Positions 43,802 through 52,027 of a stretch of DNA of 64,000 nt are shown in pieces. Source of the DNA: Natrinema salifodinae (GTDB lineage: Archaea; Halobacteriota; Halobacteria; Halobacteriales; Natrialbaceae); assembly GCF_900110455.1 (NCBI RefSeq), contig NZ_FOIS01000001.1, positions 1,054,001 through 1,118,000 on the forward strand, written 5' to 3'. Below the pieces are notes generated by a model, which ran no database searches, was not told the DNA's origin, and worked only from the letters and a program-made list of their open reading frames with translations. Numbering within the stretch: the first letter of the stretch is position 1; every line of letters starts with the position of its first letter. Made by a program: the position numbers and the translations under genes.

Positions 43802-44206
43802 ACGTGACTGCTGACGGAGGCGATCATATTAGTATTAGGTATTAATGTTGTATAATGACGTATCCACATGATAAGTGAATTCAAAGGAATTTATGCGGTA
43901 TCAATTCGGACGGTGGCACGCGAATTAAAACCAGTACGCCGGCGCCGACGGACCAAAAGCATATTCGAGTCTCAACTTCCGAGCGGCGGCGACCTGAATT
44001 GAATCAGAACGAGCCGGAACGCTTTGAAAGCGGACAGAGGAGGGAGGAATGAACTTCGCTTCGGGTGTCGTCCCGTTATTGTCGACCGGTATGAAATAGG
44101 ATCGGGCAGCAACGGCGACCGTCGGTCGGGAATCGGAAGCGCGAGACACCCGCGATCGAACCGAGAATACGGTGGACGAGACCGTCGGAATCGGGCGACC
44201 GGGCGC
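43802..44206. other. 405-bp spacer upstream of the zinc-ribbon/gdh pair
   Basis: The part next to the zinc-ribbon gene is AT-rich (TAGTATTAGGTATTAATG near 43832-43849 on the plus strand) and likely holds its promoter. The rest has short frames of basic composition (for example 44 codons from ATG 43868) that do not look like haloarchaeal proteins. No gene, repeat or RNA was recognised. Confidence 0.4.
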
Positions 44207-45304
44207 TCAACTGCGCTCTTCTTCGGAGATGCGCCACGGCGCGTCGGCTTCGACCGGAGCCTCGTCCTTCGAGAGCGGCACGTTGTGATACAGCTGTTCG
44301 AGGTGGTCCATCGTGTGCCGGACCGAGTAGCGTTCGACGGCGGCCCTGGTTTCGCGCTCGGTCGCCAGGCAGGTCTCGATGGCACCGATCATCGAGTCGA
44401 GGTCGCCGTAGTCGAACCGCTCGCCGTTGTCGGGACCGATCGTCTGGTCGAACGGCGGCACGTCGGCCGCGGCGACGGGGGTCCCGCAGGCGTTGGCCTC
44501 GAGCGTCGAGAGCCCGAGGGTATCGGCGGTCGAAGCGGTCAGGAAGGTGTCGATCGAAGAGTAGAAGATCGGCAGTTCCTCGCGGGGGAGGAACTTCCGG
44601 ATCTCGACGTTGTCCGGTGCGTTCCGTTCGAGGGAGTCCCGATACGGCCCCTCGCCGACGACGACGAAGTCGTACTCCGGGAGTTCCTCGGCGGCCCGCA
44701 GGATCTCGCTGACGTTCTTCTCCATGCTGAGCCGGCCGCTGTAGCCGATCACCGTTCGGTCGGGATACCAGTCCGCCTCGGTCGGCCGGAAGAAGTCCAT
44801 GTCGATGCCCACCGGGAGCTGAACGTGTTCGACGTCGCGTTCGATCCGCTCGGTCGAGGCGGTGACGACGTCGAAGCTTCGGAGGAAAGCGTTCTCCGCG
44901 GGAACATACGCCTTCGAGAGCGCGGTCGCGACCGACTGGAGCTTGACGCTCTGGTGGAAGTACTCTTCGAGCGGCGTGTGGTGCGTGTAAATCGTCGGCA
45001 GACCGCGTCGCCAGGCGTAGTAGCGACCCAGCAGACCGATCGGCGCCGGCCCGTGGCAGTGGACGACGTCGAGGTCGGGGAGTGTCGACGGTCGCCGGAA
45101 GAGGGGAATTCGATAGCCGGCGTAGAACGGGTTCGGCAGCGATGTGACCGGGATTTCGCGCTCGCCCGGTTCGTAGTCGCCGTCCGGGTAGACGACGTAG
45201 ACCTCGTGTCCCTTCCGTTCTAACTCCTCGCGCCAGAGCTTGATCGTGTACGTTACGCCGTCGATCTCGGGGAAGTAACTGTCCGTGAAGAATCCGATTT
45301 TCAT
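44207..45304 (-). CDS. GT4-type glycosyltransferase (group 1)
   Basis: The product is 365 aa. MKIGFFTDSYFPEIDGVTYT is the typical GT4 opening with the G-G loop, DVVHCHGPAPIGLLGRYYAW and YTHHTPLEEYFHQSV follow, and the C-terminal Rossmann domain has VVVGEGPYRDSLE, then PSSIDTFLTAS-like FYSSIDTFLTASTADTLGLS and TLEANACGTPVAAADVPPFD with the E-x7-E type nucleotide-sugar motif. It acts at the inner membrane face on a lipid-linked acceptor, as most of the family do; donor and acceptor are unknown. It starts directly after the stop of the second GT4 gene (45305), so both form one unit. Confidence 0.87.
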   Translation of the reverse strand: MKIGFFTDSYFPEIDGVTYTIKLWREELERKGHEVYVVYPDGDYEPGEREIPVTSLPNPFYAGYRIPLFRRPSTLPDLDVVHCHGPAPIGLLGRYYAWRRGLPTIYTHHTPLEEYFHQSVKLQSVATALSKAYVPAENAFLRSFDVVTASTERIERDVEHVQLPVGIDMDFFRPTEADWYPDRTVIGYSGRLSMEKNVSEILRAAEELPEYDFVVVGEGPYRDSLERNAPDNVEIRKFLPREELPIFYSSIDTFLTASTADTLGLSTLEANACGTPVAAADVPPFDQTIGPDNGERFDYGDLDSMIGAIETCLATERETRAAVERYSVRHTMDHLEQLYHNVPLSKDEAPVEADAPWRISEEERS

Positions 45305-46330
45305 TCAGATCACCGCCTCGTACAGCGACTGGTATCGGTTCGCGACCGCGTCGAGCGAGAACTCCTCGCTGCGCTCGGCCGCGTTCGATCCGAGACGACG
45401 CCGGACGGCCGGGTCTTCGAGCCGTTCGAGGGCGGACACGAACGCATCGACGCCCGATTCGGATCCCGATCCCGACCCGGATACGGACACGGATTCCGAC
45501 GTCGACACCTTCAGGCAGTCCTCGCCGTCCTCGAGCCAGTCGAACGTCTCGATATCGCGGACGAGGACCGGCTTGCCGACCGTCATTGCTTCCAACAGTG
45601 CGATCCCCTCGTTCTCCTCGTGGGTCGGGAAACAGAAGATATCGCCCGCTGCGTACGCACCGCGGATGTCCTCGACGTAGCCCGTGAACGTACAGTTGTC
45701 CGGCGACTCCTCGATCAGCCGCGTCGTCTCCCGTCCCTTCAGGGAGCGGTCCAGCGGCCCGAACCAGGCGAAGTCGACCTCCGGCAGTCGACGGGCCAAC
45801 TCGACGAACGTCTCGAGGCCCTTGCGCTTGATGACGTGGCCGACCAGGAAGACGGTCGGCGGCTCGAGGTCGTAGCGATCGCGGTACTCCGTCTCGAGGG
45901 ACTCGAAGCCGTCGAGTTTCTCGCGGTCGACGCCGTTCGAGATGACGGTCGTCGGGACGTCCGTATAGGTCTCGAGCAGCCGTCGGTTGTACGCCGAGGG
46001 ACAGACCAGGGCGTCGGCCAGGCCGTAGGCTCGCTCGAGGTACGGCTTCAGCGGCTTCGCAAGGGTGTTAGTAAAGCGGAAACTGTCGCCGAAGTCCTCG
46101 GCGGTAACGTGGGTGTGCGCGACGACCGGCACGCCCCGCGACCGGGCCCGCCTGGCGTACCAGACCGACCGCGGGCCCATGAGGTTACAGTGGAAGACGT
46201 CGGCGTCGAGAGTTGGCTCGGTCGTGTACCGCAGGTCCAACCGGTCCAGCATCTTCCGCTGGTGGGCGACGGACTCGCGGATGCCCCCGGTAACGTGGTC
46301 CTCGAATTCGAAGTAGTGGCTGATCTTCAT
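45305..46330 (-). CDS. GT4-type glycosyltransferase with internal Ser/Gly repeat
   Basis: The product is 341 aa. MKISHYFEFEDHVTGGIRES, FHCNLMGPRSVWYARRARSR and VVAHTHVTAEDFGDSFRFTN form the acceptor half; LVGHVIKRKGLETFVELARR and CFPTHEENEGIALLEAMTVG the donor half, with the final E-GI-LLEAM. Between residues ~273 and 292 is an Asp/Ser-poor, Ser/Gly-repeat insert (ESVSVSGSGSGSESG) coded by a GC-rich hexamer-like repeat, in a place where GT4 enzymes normally have a short loop. It stops one base before the next gene starts. Role: sugar transfer in a glycolipid or glycoprotein pathway, inferred from family and neighbours. Confidence 0.86.
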   Translation of the reverse strand: MKISHYFEFEDHVTGGIRESVAHQRKMLDRLDLRYTTEPTLDADVFHCNLMGPRSVWYARRARSRGVPVVAHTHVTAEDFGDSFRFTNTLAKPLKPYLERAYGLADALVCPSAYNRRLLETYTDVPTTVISNGVDREKLDGFESLETEYRDRYDLEPPTVFLVGHVIKRKGLETFVELARRLPEVDFAWFGPLDRSLKGRETTRLIEESPDNCTFTGYVEDIRGAYAAGDIFCFPTHEENEGIALLEAMTVGKPVLVRDIETFDWLEDGEDCLKVSTSESVSVSGSGSGSESGVDAFVSALERLEDPAVRRRLGSNAAERSEEFSLDAVANRYQSLYEAVI

Positions 46331-46441
46331 GCCGGATACCTCGTGGCTGCGGGCACTGGTTCCCTCGACGGACGAACTCGCCGGCGCGAAGCGGCGACGA
46401 GCGGGGACTGCACTGTACTCGATCGGACCGGTGGACGGACG

Positions 46442-47323
46442 TTACTCGACTTCGAGCCAGGGCACCTCCATGAGCGGGGGGATGTGGGTCTCGATGTGGT
46501 GTTCCCAGACGCCCTCCTCGCCGAAGGCCTCGCCGTGGTCGGCGGTCACGACGACCCGGCCGTCCAGTTCCGGAACGAGGTCGGCGACGGCCTCCAGAGC
46601 GATCCGGAGATTCTCTTCGTAGAGCGCCAGGGCCGCCTCGCGGGTGCCGTTCGTGACGACGTCCGTGGGGTCGAGTTCCAGCCAGAGGCCCGCTTTCTGG
46701 GCGAGTTCGCTGCCCTCGAGCGTGTCCTCGACCTTCGGACGGATCGTATCGCCCAGCGAGGCGAGCGCGCCACCGCTACCCCCACCGGTTCCGGTCTCGG
46801 CCTCGGCCGCAGCCTCGGCTTCCTCCTGTTTGCGGATCCCCTTCTGGATCTGCTTGAGCTTCTGGCCCTTCCCGCGGGAGAGGTAGGGCGCGTGGGGCTG
46901 CATGTAGTGGAGTACCGTCCGTTCGGCCCGCTCGACGGCGTCCTGATGGTTCCGGAACGCGTCGGCCAGGCCCTCCGGCGGGACCGTCCCGAGGTCGTCG
47001 TCCCAGCCGCTCTTCCAGACGTCGAAGACGTTGCTGATGTGCTCGGACGCGGTCCACTCGTAGTCGCAGCTGGCGCCCCACTTGAGTTCGTTCAGCGGGA
47101 TGCCGAGATCGTTGATGAAGGGGTTTCCCGAGAAGTAGGCGATGTCGTGATCGCCGATGAACGTCCGGGAGGCCCACTCCGGTGTCGACGAACCGGTACT
47201 CCAGCGCTTCTCCAGCGTCCCATCGAGGTACTCGTCGTAAACCTCGCTGAACACGTCGTACCGGCACGCATCCAGCACCAGGCAGTAGTCCCAGTCCGAC
47301 TCGAGGAAGTGCTGGTCCTCCAT
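46442..47323 (-). CDS. Alkaline-phosphatase/sulfatase-fold protein
   Basis: The product is 293 aa. DYCLVLDACRYDVFSEVYDE has the metal-binding Asp of the AlkP fold near the N-terminus, and GRVVVTADHGEAFGEEGVWE gives the second metal site (DHGE with a later HH in WEHHIETHIPP). The nucleophile motif C/S/T-x-P-x-R is not obvious. The region near residues 150-215 is Glu/Lys-rich with KQEEAEAAAEAETG and probably coiled. It might modify or trim sulfated or phosphorylated glycans. It follows the next gene on the same strand. Confidence 0.7.
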   Translation of the reverse strand: MEDQHFLESDWDYCLVLDACRYDVFSEVYDEYLDGTLEKRWSTGSSTPEWASRTFIGDHDIAYFSGNPFINDLGIPLNELKWGASCDYEWTASEHISNVFDVWKSGWDDDLGTVPPEGLADAFRNHQDAVERAERTVLHYMQPHAPYLSRGKGQKLKQIQKGIRKQEEAEAAAEAETGTGGGSGGALASLGDTIRPKVEDTLEGSELAQKAGLWLELDPTDVVTNGTREAALALYEENLRIALEAVADLVPELDGRVVVTADHGEAFGEEGVWEHHIETHIPPLMEVPWLEVE

Positions 47324-47486
47324 TAGTTGCGGCTACCTTTCGAGGCGACCTACGTATTCTTATTGGTTCTTGAAAAAGTCAATCGGACAGAACTGTCGTG
47401 GCGAACCGCCGTTCCGTCGCGATCGGCTCCGACCGCCGGCGGCAGTCGAACCGGATCGTCCGCGTCCTCGACGCGATCGAACGCTC

Positions 47487-49082
47487 TCACTCGAGATAGC
47501 CGAGTTCGCGCAATCGGTCGCGGGTCTCCTCGTCGGCATCGGCCAGCGCGTCCGCCTGGTCCCCGGCAGTCTCGGTTGGGTCGTCCCACGCGCCGCCGAC
47601 GGCGTCCTCGAATCGGGCGAGCGCCCGTTCGGCCGCGGCGACGACCGCGTCGTCGGCCGGGTCGACCGGCGACGACTCGTCCGGATCCTCGTCGAGCCGG
47701 TAGCCCTCGTCGGGGATGCGGTCCGCGCGGACGTACTTGGCGTCGGTGCTGCGGGCGGCCCGCAACCGCGAGTACGCGCGGTGGTCCTCAGGGAGTACGA
47801 TGTCGGCCTCGCTGGCCTTCTGCTCTAAGTGGTGGAGTTCGATAACCGGCTGGGCGTACTCGACGAACGCGTAGTCGTCGGCAGCCTCGTCACCGTCGTC
47901 CTCGCCGTCGCTCCCGCCCACAGCGCGCTGACCCGGATCGGGGTCCGTGACGCCGTCGAACGCCCGATACTCGCCCGAGAGCAGCGAGCGCGTCGGGTCG
48001 AGGGGGACGGCGTCGCCGTCCGTCCCCGCCCGATCGACCGCGTCGGGATCGACGTCTACCGCGTCGAGAGTCGTGTGGTACAGATCGAGCAACTCGACGA
48101 GATCGTCGCGCCGGTCGGCCTCGAGATCGGGGTGTTTCACCAGCAGCGGGACGTTGATGAGTTCGTCGTAGAGGGCGAACTCGTGGCCGTAGAGGTCGTG
48201 TTCGCCGTGAAGTTCGCCGTGGTCGGCACAGACCACGACCGTCGTCTCCTCCCACTGGCCGGTCTCGCGCAGCCAGGCGAACAGGCGACCGAGCTCCGCG
48301 TCCATGTGCGCGATCTCGGCGTCGTAGAGCCCGCGGATGGCCTCCCACTCGTCGTCATCGACGTCTCGCGCGCCCGAGTTGTACTCCTTTGAGTTCTGAC
48401 AGACGGCGTCGGGATCGACGCCCGGCGCGAACTCCTCGCGGTACTCCTCGGGCGGGTAGTAGGGCAAGTGGGCGTCCATCAGGTTGACGAACGCGAACCA
48501 GCCCTCGTCGCCGTCGCTGTCGTCGATGAACGACCGCGTCCGGTCGATGACCGAGGGGGTCTTCGAGTCGGCACCCTCGCCGCTGGCGAGTTTGGCGTGG
48601 GCCACCGCGCCGACGCGGACGAGCTTCGACGCGATGTCGCGGAGGTAGTCGTTGTCGTTGACCGCCTGCCAGGCGCTGGCCAGCGGCCCCGAGAGGACGT
48701 CGCGGGGGAGGACCTCGAAGAACGAGTCGTGGTCGTCGAACCCGTTGGTGAGGCCGGTGTAGGGCGTGATCCAGGCGTTCGAGGAGTAACACGCCGTGTC
48801 GTACCCGGCCGCCGAGAGGACCGACGCGAGGGTCGTCGCGTCGTCGAGGTACGGACTCCCCTGGTCGGCCCCGTGCTGGCTCGGATAGCGCCCGGTGAAC
48901 AGCGAGGCGTGGACCGGCAGCGTCCACGGCGCGGGCGCGATCGCCGACTCGAAGACGGTCGCCTCCTCGGCGAACGCCGACAGTTCGGGCGTCGTTTCCC
49001 GTTCGTAGCCGTACGGTCCGAGGTGGTCCTTCCGAACCGTATCGAGAACGACAAAGAGGACGTTCGACGGAGAACGCTCCAT
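47487..49082 (-). CDS. Sulfatase-family (AlkP-fold) hydrolase with Thr at the nucleophile motif
   Basis: ATG 49082 is preferred over GTG 49094 because TTTTATTGG lies ~25-30 nt upstream. The 531-aa protein has NVLFVVLDTVRKDHLGPYGY (first metal site), PWTLPVHASLFTGRYPSQHG (the C/S-x-P-x-R sulfatase position reads T-L-P-V-H), AELGRLFAWLRETGQWEETT and CADHGELHGEHDLYGH (second metal site). The Thr and His in place of Cys/Ser and Arg make formylglycine chemistry unlikely; a phosphotransferase or different hydrolase is possible. The long acidic C-terminal region is haloarchaea-typical. Confidence 0.82.
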   Translation of the reverse strand: MERSPSNVLFVVLDTVRKDHLGPYGYERETTPELSAFAEEATVFESAIAPAPWTLPVHASLFTGRYPSQHGADQGSPYLDDATTLASVLSAAGYDTACYSSNAWITPYTGLTNGFDDHDSFFEVLPRDVLSGPLASAWQAVNDNDYLRDIASKLVRVGAVAHAKLASGEGADSKTPSVIDRTRSFIDDSDGDEGWFAFVNLMDAHLPYYPPEEYREEFAPGVDPDAVCQNSKEYNSGARDVDDDEWEAIRGLYDAEIAHMDAELGRLFAWLRETGQWEETTVVVCADHGELHGEHDLYGHEFALYDELINVPLLVKHPDLEADRRDDLVELLDLYHTTLDAVDVDPDAVDRAGTDGDAVPLDPTRSLLSGEYRAFDGVTDPDPGQRAVGGSDGEDDGDEAADDYAFVEYAQPVIELHHLEQKASEADIVLPEDHRAYSRLRAARSTDAKYVRADRIPDEGYRLDEDPDESSPVDPADDAVVAAAERALARFEDAVGGAWDDPTETAGDQADALADADEETRDRLRELGYLE

Positions 49083-49226
49083 TAGTAGCGACACTTACGC
49101 CCACACCAATAAAACGATTGACGGAGGCGGTCGCCGGGTCGCCGCACCGACGGCCGACGAGGCGCGACTTAAGCGACCGGCAGGTCCGATCAGACGTTTC
49201 AAGTTCGCTGACGATTCATAGCTGCC

Positions 49227-50270
49227 ATGGACGAGCGTAATCGGCGGGCCCTCCTCCTCGGCGCATTCGGGGCGATTGCAGTCTTTGCCGTCCTGTTTTT
49301 CGCCGTCGGCGCGCGCAACGTCGTCGACTCGCTGCTGTCGGCCGACCCCGCTCTGGTCGCCGCGACGTTCGCCCTCGCGCTGTGCTGGCTGGCCGCCTGG
49401 AGTCTGATGCTGCGGACCGTTCTGGCCGCCCTCGGCGTCGACGTCCCGGCCGGCAAGTCGTTTTTCGTCTACGCCGGCGCCGTCTTCGCCAACAACGTCA
49501 CCCCCTTCGGCCAGGCGGGCGGCGAACCGGTCGCGGCCCTGCTCATCTCGAAGGTCTCCGACGCGCGCTACGAAACGGGGCTCGTCAGCATCGCGAGCGT
49601 CGACGTCTTGAACGTCGTGCCGTCGATCTCGCTCATCTTCGTCGGCGTCGGCTACTACGCGAGCACCACCGCCCTCGGCGAGCGCTTGGAGACGGCCGTG
49701 GGCTCGGCGGTCGCGCTGATCGTCGGCATCGTCGTCGTCATGGTCGTTCTCTGGCGACGACGGGACGCAATCGTCGAGCGCCTGCCGGCCGTCGTCGCTC
49801 CCCGGCTCGGACGGCTCGGTCTCGATCGGTTCAATCCCGAGACCCTCGAGGCGGACCTCGCGGACCGGCTGGGTCGGTTCTTCGCGAACATCGAGCGCGT
49901 CGCGACCGACCGGTGGCGCCTGGCCGCCGTCGTCGGACTCTCGCTTTGCGGCTGGCTCTTCCAGACGGCCGCGCTCATGGCGGCGTTCGCCGCGCTGGGC
50001 CACAGCGTCCCGCCGTACATCCTGCTGTTCGTGATCCCGCTGGCGAACCTCGCGGGGGCCGCACCGCTGCCCGGCGGCCTCGGCGGGATCGAGGCCGCGT
50101 TCGTCACGCTGCTCGTGCCGACGACCGGCATCGAGGCCCCGGTCATCACCGCGGCCGTCCTCATCTTCCGGGGCGCGATCTACTGGATGCCGGTCCTGAT
50201 CGGCGGCGTCTCGGTATCGGCGTTCGGCGTCACCGCGTTGCGGACCGGCGAGTCGGAAGACGAGCGGTAA
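49227..50270 (+). CDS. Flippase-like/YbhN (LPG synthase membrane region) protein
   Basis: The product is 347 aa with about 8 membrane helices. ALCWLAAWSLMLRTVLAALG, FFVYAGAVFANNVTPFGQAG and PLPGGLGGIEAAFVTLLVPT are the three signatures of the UPF0104/YbhN family (the membrane half of lysylphosphatidylglycerol synthase). In archaea such proteins are thought to help move or anchor lipid-linked sugars. It is divergent from the sulfatase-family gene with the glycosyltransferase genes beyond, which supports a role in envelope glycans. Confidence 0.85.
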   Translation: MDERNRRALLLGAFGAIAVFAVLFFAVGARNVVDSLLSADPALVAATFALALCWLAAWSLMLRTVLAALGVDVPAGKSFFVYAGAVFANNVTPFGQAGGEPVAALLISKVSDARYETGLVSIASVDVLNVVPSISLIFVGVGYYASTTALGERLETAVGSAVALIVGIVVVMVVLWRRRDAIVERLPAVVAPRLGRLGLDRFNPETLEADLADRLGRFFANIERVATDRWRLAAVVGLSLCGWLFQTAALMAAFAALGHSVPPYILLFVIPLANLAGAAPLPGGLGGIEAAFVTLLVPTTGIEAPVITAAVLIFRGAIYWMPVLIGGVSVSAFGVTALRTGESEDER

Positions 50271-50369
50271 GGACTACCCGGAACACCCGTGCCGAGCAGT
50301 TAACCCGGAGGCCCGCCGAACATCCCCCGACGGACACGAACACGAACATGGACACGGACACCGATATCG

Positions 50370-51131
50370 ATGTACCGAGACGGCCACGTCGGATTCAATG
50401 CGTTGCTCTACGCCCCGTTCGTCCCGCTCGTGACCGCCCGCTGGTCGCTCGCGCTCGCCCTCTGGGGGGCGGCGCTGGCGATCGTCACCGCCACCCTCCC
50501 CGACGTCGACCAGGCGATCGCGCGCATCGACCACCGCGGGCCGACCCACACCGTCTGGTTCGCCTGCCTGGTCGGCCTGGTCGCCGGCGCCGGAACAGTG
50601 CTCGTCGCGCACTCGGGACAGGCGTTCGACGTCGGTGCGAGCGCCGGCTTCGGGTTCGGATTCGCCGTCGGAACCGGCGGGATCCTCGCCCACCTCGCGG
50701 GCGACGTCGTGACGCCGATGGGGATCAGCCCGCTCGCGCCGGTGTCGCGCGCCCACGTCACGTTCGACGCGTTCAAATCGAAGAACGGACGGATCAATCG
50801 GGCGGTCCTGCTCGTCGGCGCGGTCGCGTTGCTCGCGTCGCTGGCCCTGACGATCGGCCAGCCGATCGGGGTGGCTCCGGCGGGCGGCTACCCGTCAGTA
50901 GCCCCGCGCCACGCTACAAGCGCGATCGACGCCGCCCAGAGCAGGCCCGTCGCGGTCATCCCGTGGACCGCGATCCCGGGACTCCAACTCGTCTCGAACG
51001 GGAACAGCCACGGGATCCCCTTCGGCGAGAGCGAGTCGATAGCGAGGTGCGAACCGATCGCCAGGCCGGCGGCGAGCGCGATCGATCGACTCCGATCCCG
51101 GTTCCGGTCGTGGAACCGGCCGATCGCGTAG
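50370..51131 (+). CDS. DUF457 membrane protein, C-terminal end uncertain
   Basis: The frame runs to 51131 (253 aa), but the family-like part ends near residue 170. That part has MYRDGHVGFNALLYAPFVPL, LPDVDQAIARIDHRGPTHTV and GGILAHLAGDVVTPMGISPL, i.e. the metal-site His/Asp motifs and 4-5 membrane spans. From ~50888 on, the codons lie antisense to the well-formed gene 50888-51355 and read Arg/Ser-rich sequence unlike the family. Either a stop has been lost or a frameshift occurred near 50880. Upstream (50340-50372) is a GACACGAACA-type hexamer-like repeat. Confidence 0.7.
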   Translation: MYRDGHVGFNALLYAPFVPLVTARWSLALALWGAALAIVTATLPDVDQAIARIDHRGPTHTVWFACLVGLVAGAGTVLVAHSGQAFDVGASAGFGFGFAVGTGGILAHLAGDVVTPMGISPLAPVSRAHVTFDAFKSKNGRINRAVLLVGAVALLASLALTIGQPIGVAPAGGYPSVAPRHATSAIDAAQSRPVAVIPWTAIPGLQLVSNGNSHGIPFGESESIARCEPIARPAASAIDRLRSRFRSWNRPIA

Positions 51132-51355
51132 AGTCCAGCGACGACCGAGAGCGCGAACAGCGGCGTGTGGGTCGCGCCGCGGTGGACGAACGGCCAACCC
51201 CAGTTCGCGGGGAAGCAAAAGTCCGCATCGGGGACGACTCCGAGGACGAGCCCCGCCCGCGGATCGACGTCGGTGAAGCCGCGGACGAGCGCGTAGCCGA
51301 CGACCGCGTGCGTGGCGAACGCGACCGCGAGAAACGACGCGCGCCCCAGGTCCAT
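50888..51355 (-). CDS. DUF457 membrane protein (third copy)
   Basis: ATG 51355 gives 155 aa with 4 spans. FATHAVVGYALVRGFTDVDP, VVPDADFCFPANWGWPFVHR and RGATHTPLFALSVVAGLYAI hold the His/Asp motifs, and AIGSHLAIDSLSPKGIPWLF the late metal site. Family: membrane-bound putative metal-dependent hydrolases. It is convergent with, and overlaps, the 3' extension of its paralogue at 50370. Confidence 0.82.
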   Translation of the reverse strand: MDLGRASFLAVAFATHAVVGYALVRGFTDVDPRAGLVLGVVPDADFCFPANWGWPFVHRGATHTPLFALSVVAGLYAIGRFHDRNRDRSRSIALAAGLAIGSHLAIDSLSPKGIPWLFPFETSWSPGIAVHGMTATGLLWAASIALVAWRGATDG

Positions 51356-51495
51356 TGTGCTCCCTTCGACCGCCTCCCCGTCAAAGCTTCCGCCCGCGAG
51401 CGTGGAGTGTATGGCGGACCGGGCGTCGCGCGACCGGCCGGGACGATTTGTGAGAACCAATAACGCTTACATTTGGGACGGAATACGGACGGGTA

Positions 51496-52026
51496 ATGGG
51501 ACCGCTGGTGCCGCTGCAGCTCGAAGAAACGCCGTCCTGGCTCGAGTCGATGTTCACCTCGGAGCTCGCGTTCGCGGTGCTGTTCGGGATCTGTATCCTC
51601 GAAGGGGCGATGCTATTGCGGTTCATGCCGAGCGAGCTCGTCGTCCCGGCCGCGCTGGCGCTGATCGGATCCTCGATTCCCGAGGCGGCCGTGATCGTCG
51701 CCGTCGCGGTCGTCGGAACGACGGTCGGACAGTTTTGTCTGTTCTGTCTCGTCCGGCGCGCCGGCCGGGAGTACATCGTCCGGAAGCGGTGGTTTCCGAT
51801 CACCGAATCGCGACTCGAACGGTTCGACGGCTGGTTCGACCGCTGGGGGGCCGTCGCCGTCCCCGTGAGCAATACGATGCTGTTCGTCCGCGGGCTGTTG
51901 ACCGTCCCTGCCGGCCTCTCGGAGATGGACGGGCGAGCGTTCGTCGTGCTGTCGGCCGCCGGTTCGCTGTCCTTCCAGTCGATCCTCGCCGGCCTCTACC
52001 TGGCCGGGGGCTATCTGCTGGCGTGA
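51496..52026 (+). CDS. DedA/SNARE-associated family membrane protein
   Basis: The product is 176 aa. CILEGAMLLRFMPSELVVPA carries the E-----PSE motif of DedA proteins, and the later VAVPVSNTMLFVRGLLTVPA corresponds to the conserved R----P helix. DedA proteins are proposed to be lipid scramblases/flippases or membrane-potential related transporters. It has about 4-5 spans. It ends one base before the convergent ASST-like gene, so the two 3' ends share almost no spacer. Confidence 0.83.
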   Translation: MGPLVPLQLEETPSWLESMFTSELAFAVLFGICILEGAMLLRFMPSELVVPAALALIGSSIPEAAVIVAVAVVGTTVGQFCLFCLVRRAGREYIVRKRWFPITESRLERFDGWFDRWGAVAVPVSNTMLFVRGLLTVPAGLSEMDGRAFVVLSAAGSLSFQSILAGLYLAGGYLLA

Positions 52027-52027
52027 A

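Noticed and set aside
43868-44002. 44-codon frame upstream of the glycosyltransferase genes
   Set aside because: Strongly basic (consecutive Arg) and without promoter or coupling; unlike haloarchaeal proteins.
45620-47326. 568-codon plus-strand open frame opposite the GT4 and AlkP-fold genes
   Set aside because: It runs through two real genes and their spacer, which is typical of GC-rich antisense frames; no motif is present.
49382-51463. 693-codon plus-strand open frame over the YbhN-like and DUF457 genes
   Set aside because: Extremely Arg-rich and spanning several convergent genes; this is a frame artefact.
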